From an uncultured Bacteroidia bacterium (GTDB lineage Bacteria; Bacteroidota; Bacteroidia; Bacteroidales; UBA932), in assembly GCA_902797895.1 (NCBI GenBank), contig CADBUS010000038.1:1-8731 (forward strand): 8,731 nt of DNA, written 5' to 3'. How positions within the stretch are numbered: position 1 is the stretch's first letter; every line of letters begins with the position of its first letter. Below, one piece after another: positions 1-7,931 of this stretch. Position numbers and translations under genes: made by a program. The notes beneath the pieces were generated by a model, which was not told the DNA's origin, did not search any database, and saw only the letters and a program-made list of their open reading frames with translations.

Positions 1-1
1 C

Positions 2-1714
2 ACCTCTATTTTGGATATTGGCGATTTTCAGTCAATCTTGCGAGAGAGCGGCAGCAGCAGCTGCCTATACATAAATCACAAACAGATTGGAAAATTCTTC
101 TCCGGAAGCGTTACCTACGGCTTTCTCAAATATGCCGATTTTGCTATGAGGATTGGGACTTGGAGCGCCTTGGATATCGGGCTCTCAAGGAGAGGGGGCT
201 TGGAGCTGGAGGGTTTTATTGGCAGCACAGATGCCGCCCACTTCTCTACAGTGCTGCTCAAACAAGAGGGGGCTCTCTGCCAGGCAGATAAAGTTCTGCC
301 GGCCTCTACAATGTTTGCAATCTCTCTCAACATCTCCGATTTGAAGGGTTATCTTACTGCATACGGCCACTATTTGGATGCCAATAAAAAGAAGGGTTCT
401 AAAGATGCTTTTATGGAGAGAGTTGCCTTGCCGGAGATTTCTCCGGTGCAATGGGTTGAGAATGAGGGATATGATGAAATTGTGTCTGCATTCTGTCTTG
501 TTGGCGGCCGCTATGAATGGGTTATCTTGGCGCATAAAAACTCCGCAACTCTCTTTCATAGGCTTACAGGCATAAAGCCAAGAAGTAAAAATAGGGAACC
601 GAGTGATTTTATCTATAAGGGCTACTTTGAGGCTCTGTTTGGGGAGCTCTTTTCACATTGTAGCCAGGAGCAGTGGTGCAAGGTGGGGGAGTGGACCATA
701 ATAGGCTCAAAACGAGCAGTTGCTGAGTTTTTCTCCGGAGCGGCCAACAAGATAAATCTGCGCCGCTATCTTGCCGATACTCCAGCCTCCTCATTCTTCT
801 CAACAAAGGGGGTGGCAAAGGCAATAGTAAATGCCAAAGAGGGGGCAGACACTCTCTTTACCGCCCTTAACAGCTATTATAGGGCTCGGTTTACAAACAG
901 CCTGAAACACAAGAACTTTGAATACCTTACACTAAACATAACTCCGGTAAAGGGCAGGGCAAATGCAAAGTTGAACTTTTATGCCTCAACCCTCTCCGAT
1001 GCGCCGCAGATGTTTGAGCCCAATAGCTCCGAGAGCGGCGGTTTTATAGACAGCACATTCAGAACAGATTATGGCCCATTTCCTCTTGTAGATCCGCAAA
1101 CCGGAGACAGCAGCTACTTTGAGCAATCCAAAAAGTTCCTATCCATATCCTATCGAGATAAAAAACAGAAGGGGCTTTGGGGGATTCCTATGAAAGATAC
1201 CATAAAGAGCATGGCTGATATGGTTGTGCTCCCCGATGGCCGCAGCTACATAACCTTTATACTTGGCAACAAGCTCTATATGATGAACCGCAAAGGGGCG
1301 CACGCCACCGGTTATCCTATAACCCTCAAATATGAGATTGCCTTAGGCCCTAAGGTGTTGCAGAGCGGAGGAGAGTACTCCCTTATGATGATAACCAAAG
1401 AGAACTTTTTAATTAAGACAGATTTGAAGGGTGCTCCTGCTCCCGATTGGAACAATATAAAAGCACCTGAGTTTATACGCTCAATGCCTGAGCCTATGGT
1501 ACTCTACGGCAAGGAGTATCTTATTTTGAGAACAGTGGGGCGTACCAGAATCTACACCTCTCAAGGAGTTGAAATTACCGCCAAAAATACCAACCGCCCA
1601 ATCTCCACGCAGAGTACTATTGAGGAGGCTCGAGAGGGCTACATAAAGGTTATGGGGGCAGATGGCAAGGAGTTTTTGTTCAATCTCTCCAGCGGTAGAA
1701 TAAAAAAGCTCTGA
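2..1714 (+). CDS. DUF3352-like hypothetical protein with propeller-like C-terminus (5' partial)
   Basis: The reading frame is open to the left edge of the window. The first possible start inside it is a TTG at 11, which I do not believe is the true start, so the N-terminus is missing. Residues below count from that TTG. Residues 1 to about 370 form a mixed alpha/beta region with a phrase (CLYINHKQIGKFF, 18-30) like those in large membrane-anchored Bacteroidales proteins often labelled DUF3352. Residues about 375-567 contain short repeating units of a hydrophobic strand plus a turn: GLWGIP, LYMMNRKG, FLIKTDLKG, RIYTSQG and FLFNLSSG. These resemble blades of a PQQ/WD-like beta-propeller. From remembered relatives, an N-terminal membrane anchor and perhaps 100-250 residues lie outside the window. 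No catalytic motif is visible and the function is unknown. It ends 46 bases before the lipid exporter, so an envelope role is plausible but inferred only from context. Confidence 0.85.
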   Translation, partial: TSILDIGDFQSILRESGSSSCLYINHKQIGKFFSGSVTYGFLKYADFAMRIGTWSALDIGLSRRGGLELEGFIGSTDAAHFSTVLLKQEGALCQADKVLPASTMFAISLNISDLKGYLTAYGHYLDANKKKGSKDAFMERVALPEISPVQWVENEGYDEIVSAFCLVGGRYEWVILAHKNSATLFHRLTGIKPRSKNREPSDFIYKGYFEALFGELFSHCSQEQWCKVGEWTIIGSKRAVAEFFSGAANKINLRRYLADTPASSFFSTKGVAKAIVNAKEGADTLFTALNSYYRARFTNSLKHKNFEYLTLNITPVKGRANAKLNFYASTLSDAPQMFEPNSSESGGFIDSTFRTDYGPFPLVDPQTGDSSYFEQSKKFLSISYRDKKQKGLWGIPMKDTIKSMADMVVLPDGRSYITFILGNKLYMMNRKGAHATGYPITLKYEIALGPKVLQSGGEYSLMMITKENFLIKTDLKGAPAPDWNNIKAPEFIRSMPEPMVLYGKEYLILRTVGRTRIYTSQGVEITAKNTNRPISTQSTIEEAREGYIKVMGADGKEFLFNLSSGRIKKL

Positions 1715-1760
1715 GGGCTCACCTCTGGAATAGTTCAAAACAGATTCTTATATTTGCAGA

Positions 1761-3635
1761 ATGAAAAGTTTTTGGAGGCTTTTGCAGTATGCCCGTCCGT
1801 TTCACAGATATTGGCCCGGATATGTTATTCTGGCCATTCTCTCTGTTATATTTGGCGTGGCCAACTATACGCTTATAAAGCCGGTGGTAAAGTTGCTCTT
1901 TGAGGCCCCTTCAAGCAGTGAGGTAGCCGCTCAGGTGGAGAGCCTTACCGCCGCAACTTCCAATTTGCAACTTCACAGCATAGGGGCTGTAAAGGATTTT
2001 GTTATAGCCAAGTTCAATCTGCTGTTAAATAATGTTTTTCTCTCCTATGGGCCTATGCGCGCACTGCTTTTTGTATGTGCTCTGCTGATAGGAGCATCGC
2101 TGCTTTCAAACCTTACCAGATACCTCTCTCAGAGGATTTTGGTGAGAATGAGAACCAACATTATGAAGAATATAAGAACAGATCTGTTCCACAAGGTTTG
2201 TTCTATGGATGTGAGCTTTTATCACACTAAGCAAAAGGGAGATATTCTGAGCAGAGTATCAAACGACGTTACCGAGGTGCAAAACGGTGTGGCAGACAGC
2301 TTTCATATGATATTCCGCGAGCCGCTGCTAATAATTGGCTTTCTTACAGCCTGTTTTGTAATATCTCCAACTCTTACTCTTGTAACTCTCATTGCTATAC
2401 CTATTTCTGCCTTGGCGATAGGTGGCATTGCCAAGAAACTGAAGAGAAAGGCGGCAGATGCCCAGAGCCTTATGGGGCGGATTATCAGCCACTTTGATGA
2501 GGCTATCTCCGGAATACGCATAATAAAGGGATTTAATGCGCAGGGCTATGTGGAGGAGAGTTTTGAAAAGACAAATAAGGCGCACAGAATATCGAGCAAA
2601 AAGATGTTATACCGCCAGCAGCTCGCCCACCCCGTATCTGAGTTTCTGGGAATTACAATAGCCGCGGCAGTTCTGATATTTGGCGGCTGGTTGCAGCTAA
2701 GGGGTAAGCTCGGTATGGATATGGCCGGTTTTATGGTATATATACTCTGCTATTGGAGAGTGTTGGAGCCTGCAAAGAATATAGCCAATGCCTATTCAAG
2801 CATACAGAGGGGAATGGTTAGCGGAGAGAGGCTCTTTATGATTTTAGATGCTCAAAACAATATAAAGGAGCGTGATAATGCTTTAACGCTCAGCAATTTC
2901 AAAGAGGGCATAGAGTACCGCAATGTATGCTTCTCATACGGCGCGGCAGGTGGCAGCGAGGTGCTCAGCAATATAAATCTCACAATTCCAAAGGGCAAGA
3001 TGGTGGCTTTGGTTGGGCCGAGCGGAGCCGGAAAATCCACTATGGCTGATTTGCTGCCAAGGTTTTACGATGTAACCTCCGGAGCTATTGAAATAGATGG
3101 AGTGGATATAAGAGATTACACACTCTCTTCACTTACATCTGTTATGGGCATTGTTACGCAAGAGTCTATACTCTTTAACGATACTGTTTACAACAATATA
3201 ACCTTTGGCCTCAAAGATGTTAAGAGAGAGGATGTTATAGAGGCAGCTAAAATAGCCAACGCGCTGGAGTTCATTGAGCAGCTGCCTCAGGGATTTGATA
3301 CCAACATAGGGGATAGGGGAGCTAATCTCTCTGGTGGGCAGAGGCAGAGAATTGCAATAGCGCGTGCGGTGCTCAAAAACCCTCCTATACTTGTGTTGGA
3401 CGAGGCTACAAGTGCTTTGGATACTGAGAGTGAGCGTCTTGTGCAGGAGGCTCTGTATAAACTGATGCAGAACAGAACATCTATAGTGATAGCGCACCGC
3501 CTCTCAACAATAAGATTTGCAGATTGCATTTGTGTTATTAAGGATGGTAAAATAGTGGAGCAAGGGCTTCACGATGAGCTTGTTGCACAGAAGGGTGTTT
3601 ATGCCGGCCTGTGTGCAATGCAGGAGTTTTCATAA
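1761..3635 (+). CDS. msbA: MsbA-type lipid A/lipid ABC exporter (fused permease-ATPase half transporter)
   Basis: This is a 624-residue half transporter that should homodimerise in the inner membrane and flip lipid A-core or another lipid using ATP. The membrane domain fills residues 1 to about 345, with hydrophobic segments near 19-42, 98-118, 185-203, 205-224, 293-312 and 321-340. The nucleotide-binding domain follows and has every expected motif: A-loop Tyr393, Walker A GPSGAGKST (419-427), Q-loop Gln467, signature LSGGQ (523-527), Walker B ILVLDE (543-548) with catalytic Glu548, and switch His579. It looks fully active. The loop between the first two membrane segments (about 48-95) is long, which is the main departure from E. 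coli MsbA. The ATG start gives the normal N-terminus. No Shine-Dalgarno sequence precedes it. The family assignment is firm, but the lipid substrate is inferred, because close relatives export other lipids or drugs. Confidence 0.9.
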   Translation: MKSFWRLLQYARPFHRYWPGYVILAILSVIFGVANYTLIKPVVKLLFEAPSSSEVAAQVESLTAATSNLQLHSIGAVKDFVIAKFNLLLNNVFLSYGPMRALLFVCALLIGASLLSNLTRYLSQRILVRMRTNIMKNIRTDLFHKVCSMDVSFYHTKQKGDILSRVSNDVTEVQNGVADSFHMIFREPLLIIGFLTACFVISPTLTLVTLIAIPISALAIGGIAKKLKRKAADAQSLMGRIISHFDEAISGIRIIKGFNAQGYVEESFEKTNKAHRISSKKMLYRQQLAHPVSEFLGITIAAAVLIFGGWLQLRGKLGMDMAGFMVYILCYWRVLEPAKNIANAYSSIQRGMVSGERLFMILDAQNNIKERDNALTLSNFKEGIEYRNVCFSYGAAGGSEVLSNINLTIPKGKMVALVGPSGAGKSTMADLLPRFYDVTSGAIEIDGVDIRDYTLSSLTSVMGIVTQESILFNDTVYNNITFGLKDVKREDVIEAAKIANALEFIEQLPQGFDTNIGDRGANLSGGQRQRIAIARAVLKNPPILVLDEATSALDTESERLVQEALYKLMQNRTSIVIAHRLSTIRFADCICVIKDGKIVEQGLHDELVAQKGVYAGLCAMQEFS

Positions 3636-3659
3636 AGTTGAACCTAAAACTACAAAAGA

Positions 3660-5327
3660 ATGTTATATATGTCAGATACGCTGATTAAAATTTTAGAGCA
3701 GAGTATTAAAAACAATTGGGATCGTCCGGCACTCTCTGATTACAAGGGTGCTACAATACATTACAGAGATTTAGCTCGTAGGATAGCCAAGCGTCATATA
3801 CTCTTTGAGAGCGTTGGTGTGCGCAAAGGTGATAAGGTTGCAATTTGCTCAAAGAATCAAGCAAATTGGGCTGTGGCATTTTTGGCCTGCCTTACATACG
3901 GGGCTGTTCCCGTACCTATTTTGCACGAGTTCAAACCGAGCAACATAGAGCATATAGTAAACCACTCGGAGAGCAAGTTGCTCTTTGCCGGAAATGCTAT
4001 ACTTGAGGGGCTTAGTGCGGCCAATATGCCTGCTCTTACGGCAATTATATCGTTAGACGACTTCTCTATGGTGCATACTCGCGAGAAGGATGCCTATGTT
4101 GCAATGGAGCATCTGAATGAACTCTTTGGTAAAAAATATCCAAAGAAGTTTACACAGAATGATGTTACATATAAGCCGGAGAGTAGCGGCGAGGAGCTTG
4201 CTATGATAAACTACACCAGCGGAACAAGCGGTTTCTCCAAGGGAGTTATGATTCCTTACCGTGCTCTAAGATCTAATGTGCTATTTGCCTGGCAGGTGCT
4301 GCCGCAGGTAAATGAGACCTCTAATGTGGTATCTATTCTTCCTACTGCACATATGTATGGAATGATGTTCGAGTTCTTGTTTGAGATTACCGTAGGCGCT
4401 CACGTTCACTTCCTTACAAGAATACCGAGCCCTACCGTAATACTAAAGGCATTTGAGGAGATAAAGCCAAAGATTATAATATCTGTGCCGCTTGTTATTG
4501 AGAAGATTTACAAGAGCCGTCTGTTGCCATTTATCAACAATCAGGGGGTAAGGTTTTTACTACGCCTGCCTATTGCAGACAAAAAGATAAAGACGCAGAT
4601 TAACGAAACCCTTACCAACTCCTTTGGCGGAGAGTTTGAGGAGGTTATAATTGGCGGAGCGGCATTCAACAGAGATGCCGACAAATTCTTTAACTCTATA
4701 GGTTTCAAATATACAGTGGGTTATGGAATGACCGAGTGCGCTCCTATAATCTCATACGCTCATTGGAATGAGAAGAAGGTGGGCTCTTGCGGCTATGCTG
4801 CTCCAAGAATGGAGATTAGGATAGACTCTGCCGATCCGCAAAATATTCCGGGTGAGATTCAGGTGAGGGGCGAGAATACAATGCTTGGCTACTTTAAGAA
4901 CGAACAGGCTACTAAAGAGGCTTTTACAGAGGATGGCTGGATGCGCACAGGGGATTTGGGAATTTTGGATTCAGAGGGCTATCTCTTTATAAGGGGGCGC
5001 TCAAAGAATATGCTACTTGGGCCAAGCGGCCAAAATATCTATCCGGAGGAGATAGAGAGTGTTATAAACAATATGCTCTATGTAGTGGAATCTCTTGTAA
5101 TTGAAGATGATGGCAAGTTAGTGGCGCTTATCTATCCCGATTTTGAAGCTGCTGCAAGAGATGGCTTTAAGACTCCTAAACAGTTGCTTGCAAAGATGAA
5201 TGAGAATATTGCAATAGTGAATGAGGAGATGCCAAACTACTCCAAGGTGGCAAGTGTGAGAATTATGCCTGAGGAGTTTGAGAAGACTCCAAAGAGGAGT
5301 ATAAAGAGGTATATCTATCAGAACTAA
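3660..5327 (+). CDS. AMP-forming long-chain acyl-CoA (or acyl-ACP) ligase
   Basis: This 555-residue member of the ANL adenylating superfamily activates a carboxylic acid, probably a long-chain fatty acid, to acyl-AMP and then transfers it to CoA or ACP. Visible core motifs are the P-loop YTSGTSGFSKG (185-195), the A5 motif YGMTE (355-359), A7 WMRTGDLG (427-434) with ribose-binding Asp432, and the hinge around RGRSKN (445-450). The protein is soluble or peripheral, with no signal peptide. The final A10 region reads EKTPKRSIKR (541-550). Where many relatives have the catalytic lysine there appears to be Ser547, with lysines at 545 and 549 instead. A second in-frame ATG at 3669 (Met4) is an equally good start, and neither has a Shine-Dalgarno. 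It follows the lipid exporter by 24 bases, fitting a role in lipid or fatty-acid handling. The superfamily is certain, while substrate and acceptor are inferred. Confidence 0.9.
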   Translation: MLYMSDTLIKILEQSIKNNWDRPALSDYKGATIHYRDLARRIAKRHILFESVGVRKGDKVAICSKNQANWAVAFLACLTYGAVPVPILHEFKPSNIEHIVNHSESKLLFAGNAILEGLSAANMPALTAIISLDDFSMVHTREKDAYVAMEHLNELFGKKYPKKFTQNDVTYKPESSGEELAMINYTSGTSGFSKGVMIPYRALRSNVLFAWQVLPQVNETSNVVSILPTAHMYGMMFEFLFEITVGAHVHFLTRIPSPTVILKAFEEIKPKIIISVPLVIEKIYKSRLLPFINNQGVRFLLRLPIADKKIKTQINETLTNSFGGEFEEVIIGGAAFNRDADKFFNSIGFKYTVGYGMTECAPIISYAHWNEKKVGSCGYAAPRMEIRIDSADPQNIPGEIQVRGENTMLGYFKNEQATKEAFTEDGWMRTGDLGILDSEGYLFIRGRSKNMLLGPSGQNIYPEEIESVINNMLYVVESLVIEDDGKLVALIYPDFEAAARDGFKTPKQLLAKMNENIAIVNEEMPNYSKVASVRIMPEEFEKTPKRSIKRYIYQN

Positions 5328-5354
5328 TGCTTTACAAATAGCCTTTACTGAGTT

Positions 5355-5822
5355 ATGGAGAAGCAACTGAAATTTGATTTGAGTTATTTGCAGATGGCCG
5401 ATATTTGGGCCAAGAACTCATACAGTAAGAGACTGCAGGTTGGAGCACTGCTGGTTAAGGAGAGAATGATAATATCAGATGGTTACAACGGTACCCCATC
5501 GGGCTTTGAGAATGTTTGTGAGGATGAGAATGGAGTAACCAAGCCATATGTTTTGCACGCCGAGGCTAATGCAATTACAAAGGTGGCCAAATCTAATAAC
5601 TCATCTGAGGGGGCAACTCTCTACATTACAGCCTCGCCCTGTATGGAGTGCGCCAAACTGATAATACAGAGCGGAATAAAGAGGGTAGTTTATAGAGATG
5701 CTTACCGCATTGCAGATGGAATAGAGTTGCTCAAAAGGGCAAACATTATGGTAGAGCAGATTTCTCAACAAAAGATAGATGCTCTGCTGAAAGAGTTGGA
5801 AGAGGAAAAAGATTCTGAATAA
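5355..5822 (+). CDS. dCMP deaminase, ComEB-type
   Basis: This 155-residue zinc enzyme deaminates dCMP to dUMP, the precursor that thymidylate synthase turns into dTMP. The zinc site is complete: HAE (68-70) supplies the His ligand and Glu70, the proton shuttle, and PCMEC (95-99) supplies Cys96 and Cys99. The substrate-side sequence NGTPSGFENVCED (45-57) is the dCMP deaminase signature and separates it from tRNA adenosine deaminase and free cytidine deaminase. Length is normal for the family. The C-terminal tail (about 140-155) is a charged, Glu-rich helix. It is cytoplasmic. The gene lies 27 bases after the ligase and 13 bases before the S41 protease. A deaminase-protease pairing is one I associate with Bacteroidales genomes, probably co-transcription rather than a shared pathway. 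Confidence 0.92.
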   Translation: MEKQLKFDLSYLQMADIWAKNSYSKRLQVGALLVKERMIISDGYNGTPSGFENVCEDENGVTKPYVLHAEANAITKVAKSNNSSEGATLYITASPCMECAKLIIQSGIKRVVYRDAYRIADGIELLKRANIMVEQISQQKIDALLKELEEEKDSE

Positions 5823-5835
5823 AACGAGTTTTACT

Positions 5836-7485
5836 ATGCCGCAAAAATTAAAGGAATTGTTGGATAATCCGTGGTTCAAGGGCTTTTTGGCTCTGCTTAT
5901 GGTTGCTCTTATTGCCGGCCATTTAAGCCGTTGCGCAGGTACAAAGAGCATAAAGTCAATCCCTACAGGTAATAGTGCGGCTGCCAGATGGGGCAAGCTG
6001 CTGTTGGTTATAGACCAAATAGACAAGAACTATACAGATACAATAAATTATCGCGATATTATGGAGAGTGCAATACCATCTCTTTTGCAGAGCTTGGATC
6101 CGCACTCTATCTATCTGCCACCAAGGGATTTGGAAGAGGCAGACCAGAATCTTAAAGGAAACTTTAGCGGTATAGGAATTGAGTTCAATGTGCCTAACGA
6201 TACGGCCATTGTAATAAATGTAATTCCGGGAGGGCCTTCATCTAAAGCGGGGCTGCTCAGCGGCGACAGAATTGTGGAGGTGGAGGGGAAGGTTGTAGCC
6301 GGAATAAATATGCCGCAGGATTCACTCATCGCGAGGCTAAGAGGGCCGAAAGATACCAAAGTAAAGGTGGGCATAAAGAGGGCAGGAGTGCCGGAGGTGC
6401 TTGATTTTGAGATAACAAGAGGGGTTGTACCTATTAAGAGCTTGGAGGCCGCGCTAATGCTCACAGATACGCTCGGCTACATAAGGCTCTCAAACTTTTC
6501 GCGCTTTACCTATAAGGAGTTTATGGCAGGAATTGCCAAACTCGGCAAGTTAGGTATGAAATCTTTGGTGTTGGATTTGAGAGACAACCCTGGCGGATAT
6601 ATGGATCAGGCATACGAGATTGCCAACGAGTTTTTGCAGAAGAATCAGATGGTGGTTTATATGGAGGGGCGCAAAAGGCCGAGAGAGGAATTTAGGGCAA
6701 CAGGCAAGGGAATACTCGGCAAGCTGAAGCTCTATGTGCTTATAAATGAAAACAGTGCATCGTCAAGCGAGATAGTGGCCGGTGCTATGCAGGATAACGA
6801 TAGGGGTATTATTGTGGGGCGCCGCTCCTTTGGAAAAGGGCTTGTGCAGGAGCCTATCTACTTTTCAGACAGCAGCGGCATAAGGCTCACCGTAGCAAGG
6901 TTTTATACCCCATCGGGAAGATGCATACAAAAGCCCTACTCCGCAGATTACAGATATGATATACTTGAGAGGTATCAGCACGGAGAGATGAGCAGCAAAG
7001 ACAGCATACGAATAAACGATTCTCTGCTATACAGAACTGCCTATGGCAGAAAGGTTTACGGTGGCGGAGGCATTATTCCGGACATATTTGTGCCGGTGGA
7101 TACAGTGGGTGTAACCGACTTTTTGGTGCAGGCCAACAGAAAAAGTTTGCAGATGAAATTTAGCTCTTACTATGCAGATCGCAATAGAGCAAGACTTTGG
7201 GAGATTACCACTTTGGAGGAGCTGGATGAGCTTTATAGTCAAGATGATATAAAGAATCAGTTTTTACTCTTTGCCGCCGCCAACGGAGTGCGCCCTAAGA
7301 GCGGAGAGTGGGAAAAGAGCGGATATATTCTGCTTCAACAGATAAAGGGATTGGTAGGGCGATATTCGCAACTTGATGCAGATGCCTACTATCCATATAT
7401 TTTGAGGCTGGATAATGCGGTTAATAAGATTAAAGAGATTGATTCTCTGAATATTGGCACATCAATAATAAATAATATAGAGTAA
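5836..7485 (+). CDS. Membrane-anchored PDZ/S41 carboxy-terminal processing protease (CtpA-like)
   Basis: This 549-residue protein is a periplasmic serine protease of family S41, which cuts envelope proteins near their C-termini. An N-terminal hydrophobic segment (about 15-30) is a signal anchor. The Cys33 that follows is not in a good lipobox, so I do not call it a lipoprotein. A PDZ domain spans about 98-195 (GIGIEF, then GGPSSKAGLLSGDRIVEVEG). The protease core follows, with LDLRDNPGG (246-254) and SASSSEIVAGAMQD (307-320). By alignment with E. coli Prc (Ser430, Lys455), the catalytic dyad is Ser309 and Lys334, the latter in SFGKG (331-335), exactly 25 residues apart as expected. It should therefore be active. 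About 130 residues after the core (420-549) form a mostly helical tail of unknown role. Its stop codon shares one base with the rpiB start. Confidence 0.92.
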   Translation: MPQKLKELLDNPWFKGFLALLMVALIAGHLSRCAGTKSIKSIPTGNSAAARWGKLLLVIDQIDKNYTDTINYRDIMESAIPSLLQSLDPHSIYLPPRDLEEADQNLKGNFSGIGIEFNVPNDTAIVINVIPGGPSSKAGLLSGDRIVEVEGKVVAGINMPQDSLIARLRGPKDTKVKVGIKRAGVPEVLDFEITRGVVPIKSLEAALMLTDTLGYIRLSNFSRFTYKEFMAGIAKLGKLGMKSLVLDLRDNPGGYMDQAYEIANEFLQKNQMVVYMEGRKRPREEFRATGKGILGKLKLYVLINENSASSSEIVAGAMQDNDRGIIVGRRSFGKGLVQEPIYFSDSSGIRLTVARFYTPSGRCIQKPYSADYRYDILERYQHGEMSSKDSIRINDSLLYRTAYGRKVYGGGGIIPDIFVPVDTVGVTDFLVQANRKSLQMKFSSYYADRNRARLWEITTLEELDELYSQDDIKNQFLLFAAANGVRPKSGEWEKSGYILLQQIKGLVGRYSQLDADAYYPYILRLDNAVNKIKEIDSLNIGTSIINNIE

Positions 7486-7925
7486 TGGATATGCAGACTA
7501 TAGGGATGGCTTGTGACCACGCAGGTTACAAAATGAAAGAGAGCCTAAAGCGTTGGCTTGCAAGGCAGGGCTACAAGATTGTAGATTTTGGTACTCACTC
7601 AGAAGAGAGTATGGATTACCCCGATACTGCTCATCCATTGGCAGTTGCTTTGGAGCGCGGCCAGGTGGATTTTGGCATAGCACTCTGCGGCAGCGGCAAC
7701 GGAATATCTATGACACTCAACAAGCACCAAGGTGTACGTGCGGCTCTATGTTGGAAAAGCGAGCTGGGGGCGTTGGCCAAGCAGCACAATAATGCGAATG
7801 TGCTCAGCCTGCCTGCGCGTTTTGTCTCTCTAAGGCTTGCAAAAGAGATAGTTACAGCCTATATGAATGCCAAGTTTGAGGGAGGCAGGCACCAGCGCAG
7901 AGTAGAAAAGATAGCCTGCAAGTAG
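7485..7925 (+). CDS. rpiB: Ribose-5-phosphate isomerase B
   Basis: This 146-residue enzyme interconverts ribose 5-phosphate and ribulose 5-phosphate in the non-oxidative pentose phosphate pathway. Expected residues are present: Asp11-His12 in CDHAG, the SMDYPD motif (42-47), catalytic Cys68 in the loop CGSGNGISM (68-76), the anion-binding NKHQGVRAALCW (79-90), and His101 in HNNANVLSLPAR (101-112). C-terminal arginines 135, 138 and 139 fit the phosphate-binding end. Length and residues fit RpiB. The related LacA/LacB subunits of galactose-6-phosphate isomerase are less likely, since only one gene is present and no lac genes are near. The first ATG overlaps the protease stop as TAATG, suggesting translational coupling. 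An in-frame ATG at 7491 would give the more typical short N-terminus MQTIGMACDHAG and may be the real start. Confidence 0.93.
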   Translation: MDMQTIGMACDHAGYKMKESLKRWLARQGYKIVDFGTHSEESMDYPDTAHPLAVALERGQVDFGIALCGSGNGISMTLNKHQGVRAALCWKSELGALAKQHNNANVLSLPARFVSLRLAKEIVTAYMNAKFEGGRHQRRVEKIACK

Positions 7926-7931
7926 CGTAAT

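Noticed and set aside
11..13. TTG at position 11 as the start of the first gene
   Set aside because: The frame stays open to the left edge (codons from position 2) and known relatives carry a longer N-terminus, so the gene is treated as cut by the window.
5327..5341. Four-codon mini-ORF (ATG CTT TAC AAA TAG) overlapping the ligase stop and preceding the deaminase start
   Set aside because: ATG overlapping a TAA stop is common by chance, and the peptide has no run of regulatory codons. There is no hairpin to make it an attenuator.
5821..5832. Short inverted repeat AAAACGAGTTTT between the deaminase and the protease, as a possible terminator
   Set aside because: The arms are five bases, AT-rich, and separated by only two bases, so a stable hairpin cannot form. 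No T-run follows that is independent of the arm.
5916..5936. Lipoprotein signal at the N-terminus of the S41 protease (Cys33)
   Set aside because: The residues before the Cys are H-L-S-R, which does not fit a lipobox needing a small residue at -1. A plain membrane anchor fits better.
5601..6026. 141-codon reading frame on the minus strand across the deaminase-protease junction
   Set aside because: It is antisense to two well-supported genes, resembles no known protein, and is explained by the codon bias of the + strand genes.
7553..7792. 79-codon + strand frame inside rpiB
   Set aside because: It is a shifted frame within a gene whose own frame has all RpiB catalytic motifs.
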